A stretch of 6,298 nucleotides of DNA. Origin: an archaeon. Its GTDB lineage: Archaea > Nanobdellota > Nanobdellia > Woesearchaeales > GW2011-AR9. The notes beneath the pieces were generated by a model that did no database searches, was not told where the DNA came from, and worked only from the letters and a program-made list of their open reading frames with translations. A program made the translations under genes and the position numbers. The stretch is from positions 1 to 6,298 of the forward strand of contig JAHFRS010000070.1 in the NCBI GenBank assembly GCA_023266155.1. Reading direction: 5' to 3'. Below are positions 5,478 through 6,298 of this stretch, one piece after another (the first letter of the stretch is position 1; each line of letters opens with the position of its first letter).

Positions 5478-5493
5478 TTTAAATATTTTTCCG
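5478..5493 (-). promoter_or_regulatory. BRE and TATA box of the DUF5678/protease cassette
   Basis: On the minus strand CGGAAAAA (BRE-like, 5486-5493) is followed by TATTTAAA (5478-5485). The centre of the AT box is about 27 bases before the ATG at 5455. The purine-rich BRE side sets the direction leftward, even though TTTAAATA reads as consensus on the plus strand. Confidence 0.55.
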
Positions 5494-5500
5494 TACTTTT

Positions 5501-5521
5501 GGCACCGTCAAGTCAAGTGCC
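5501..5521. promoter_or_regulatory. Inverted repeat in the divergent promoter region, candidate operator
   Basis: GGCAC and GTGCC arms separated by 11 bases that contain a GTCAA direct repeat (GTCAAGTCAAG, 5507-5517). It lies between the two divergent TATA boxes, about 15 bases upstream of the leftward one. The position suits a shared operator. It is too short to exclude chance. Confidence 0.35.
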
Positions 5522-5557
5522 TCCACCATATTCCCACCAGTATACTCACAAGTAACA

Positions 5558-5565
5558 TTTATATA
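5558..5565 (+). promoter_or_regulatory. TATA box of the plus-strand winged-helix gene
   Basis: TTTATATA, an exact consensus archaeal box, centred 26-27 bases before the ATG at 5588. The bases between are pyrimidine-rich with no Shine-Dalgarno sequence, so the mRNA is probably leaderless. This fixes the start choice. Confidence 0.7.
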
Positions 5566-5587
5566 TTAACCTACTTTTCTTATCATT

Positions 5588-5989
5588 ATGGTAATTCTCG
5601 TTGACCAGGAGCATCTTCCTGACGATATTTATAAAATTATTTTCGCGACAGAACAACAGGAGATTGTGGCGAAGATCCTTATTCAGTACATGAGCAAGCA
5701 GGGGGGAGAGATCGGCAAAACCGAAATGGGCGTCTTTGCCCAGAAATTGCATGACGGACAAGTGACGGTCAGAATCCCAGTAGGAACTTCCCCGCTGCTG
5801 AAAGAAGGTAAAATATCCTACAACAAGCGGCAGTTCTATGACCGTATTCTGACGCCGTTGCGAGGGATGGGCTTGATTGAATATGATTTATATCGCAAGA
5901 AATATCTGTTGTCCGACAAATTCAATAAATTGATGGTGAGAATTGGACTGTTGTGGCTGCGAGAGTTGGAAAGGGGGAAGAAAAGATAG
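5588..5989 (+). CDS. Hypothetical protein with winged-helix-like C-terminal half
   Basis: 133 residues, no family recognised with confidence and the only plus-strand gene here. Residues about 10-40 are predicted helical (DIYKIIFATEQQEIVAKILI); a mixed region with a polar loop follows; residues about 77-112 read as a DNA-binding winged helix: a helix with basic residues (YNKRQFYDRILTPLRGMGL) followed by a strand-turn-strand wing (IEYDLYRKKYLLSD). The end is a basic helix (LLWLRELERGKKR). No membrane segment or catalytic motif is visible. It is divergent from the DUF5678/protease cassette, sharing a 132-base promoter region, and convergent with metK. A regulator of the divergent cassette is a reasonable guess from position only. 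Start 5588 is supported by a TATA box at leaderless spacing. The stop is TAG. Confidence 0.7.
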   Translation: MVILVDQEHLPDDIYKIIFATEQQEIVAKILIQYMSKQGGEIGKTEMGVFAQKLHDGQVTVRIPVGTSPLLKEGKISYNKRQFYDRILTPLRGMGLIEYDLYRKKYLLSDKFNKLMVRIGLLWLRELERGKKR

Positions 5990-6006
5990 AATCATCCCAG
6001 TTAATT

Positions 6007-6015
6007 AAAAAAAAA
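6007..6015 (-). terminator. T9 terminator of metK
   Basis: Nine consecutive T on the minus strand, starting 11 bases after the metK stop. This is the classical archaeal intrinsic termination signal. No comparable T run follows the convergent plus-strand gene on its own strand. Confidence 0.65.
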
Positions 6016-6026
6016 CAGAAATAAAC

Positions 6027-6298
6027 TTACCTCCACACACTCACACCTTCAGCAATAGCGGATGTGGAAATCGTTGCCGGCCGGGAAATTTCTCCCTGCA
6101 CCCCATGAGGCTGTGTCAACAGTCCGGCTTCTTGTCGTAACAGTTCCGCCTTATCTGTCTTCTCCCAGGTAAAGTCAGGATCGTTTCTGCCAAAATGCCC
6201 ATATGCCGCAGTTTTTTTGTAAATCGGCCGGCGCAAATTTAGCTGTTCGATAATATTCTTTGGTCTGAAATCAAAATTCTTTCTGACTAACTCCACAA
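6027..6298 (-). CDS. metK: Methionine adenosyltransferase (S-adenosylmethionine synthetase), bacterial type, 3' part
   Basis: C-terminal 90 or so residues of an enzyme that makes S-adenosylmethionine from ATP and methionine in the cytoplasm; the gene starts beyond the right edge of the window. Seen: [18 protein letters not shown], then [16 protein letters not shown] and [12 protein letters not shown], which align closely with the E. coli MetK C-terminus (REFFDLRP...[15 protein letters not shown]...PWEKTDKAQLL). This is the bacterial/eukaryotic family, not the distantly related archaeal MAT found in most archaea. After the usual end (EAGL) the frame continues for 30 more residues rich in small and polar residues before TAA, a tail I do not recognise. 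A T9 run follows the stop. The apparent GTG start at 6296 is an internal Val codon. Confidence 0.93.
   Translation of the reverse strand, partial: VELVRKNFDFRPKNIIEQLNLRRPIYKKTAAYGHFGRNDPDFTWEKTDKAELLRQEAGLLTQPHGVQGEISRPATISTSAIAEGVSVWR

Noticed and set aside
5546..5761. Minus-strand open frame of 71 codons
   Set aside because: It is antisense to the winged-helix-like gene and crosses its TATA box; the plus-strand reading has the consensus promoter and a folded-protein pattern.
1..6298. tRNA genes, CRISPR arrays, insertion sequences, riboswitches
   Set aside because: No T-loop-like tRNA signature, no regularly spaced repeats, no transposase and no long structured leader were seen; gaps between genes are all under 150 bases.

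Overview
This 6.3 kb window almost certainly comes from an archaeon. It encodes ribosomal protein S17e, which bacteria lack. Its promoters are archaeal TATA boxes (TTTAWATA-like) placed about 27 bases before start codons, and one gene ends in a T9 run typical of archaeal terminators. Bacterial-type methionine adenosyltransferase, a lipobox lipoprotein and an Mpg-type glycosylase point to a lineage rich in bacterial-like genes. A DPANN group such as Woesearchaeota or Pacearchaeota is my guess, but it is not proven by the sequence. Genes are tightly packed with many 4-base ATGA overlaps. All but one lie on the minus strand.

Layout, in the direction of minus-strand transcription (right to left). 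(1) 6298-6027: the 3' part of metK, followed by a T9 terminator. (2) 5588-5989: the only plus-strand gene, a small winged-helix-like protein of unknown role, convergent with metK. (3) 5455-4869: a two-gene cassette, a DUF5678-like small protein overlapping a single-lobe retropepsin-like aspartic protease. It is divergent from gene 2 across a 132-base promoter region. (4) 4742-4530: rps17e with its own promoter and a T-rich tail. (5) 4382-1550: a four-gene overlapping operon of UbiB/ABC1 atypical kinase with two C-terminal membrane helices, a phasin-like helical basic protein, a Cys-rich lipoprotein and a VIT1/CCC1-type metal transporter. (6) 1508-12: a three-gene operon of a winged-helix protein fused to a minimal nucleotidyltransferase (MNT), a HEPN-fold protein, and 3-methyladenine DNA glycosylase.

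How the genes may work together. Operon 6 looks like a MNT/HEPN (type VII-like) toxin-antitoxin module with a built-in DNA-binding domain and a DNA-repair enzyme attached by translational coupling. Its promoter carries two perfect inverted repeats, one over the TATA box and one over the start codon, which suits autorepression. Operon 5 suggests a membrane-associated function linking an atypical kinase, a helical partner, a surface lipoprotein and metal transport. The protease cassette is an uncharacterised conserved-looking pair.

The most notable points are the MNT/HEPN/glycosylase operon with its palindromic promoter and altered HEPN motif, the protease/DUF5678 pair, the UbiB-phasin-lipoprotein-VIT operon, and the consistent leaderless-style promoter geometry. 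No tRNA, rRNA, CRISPR array or insertion sequence was seen, and no stretch over 300 bases lacks a gene.
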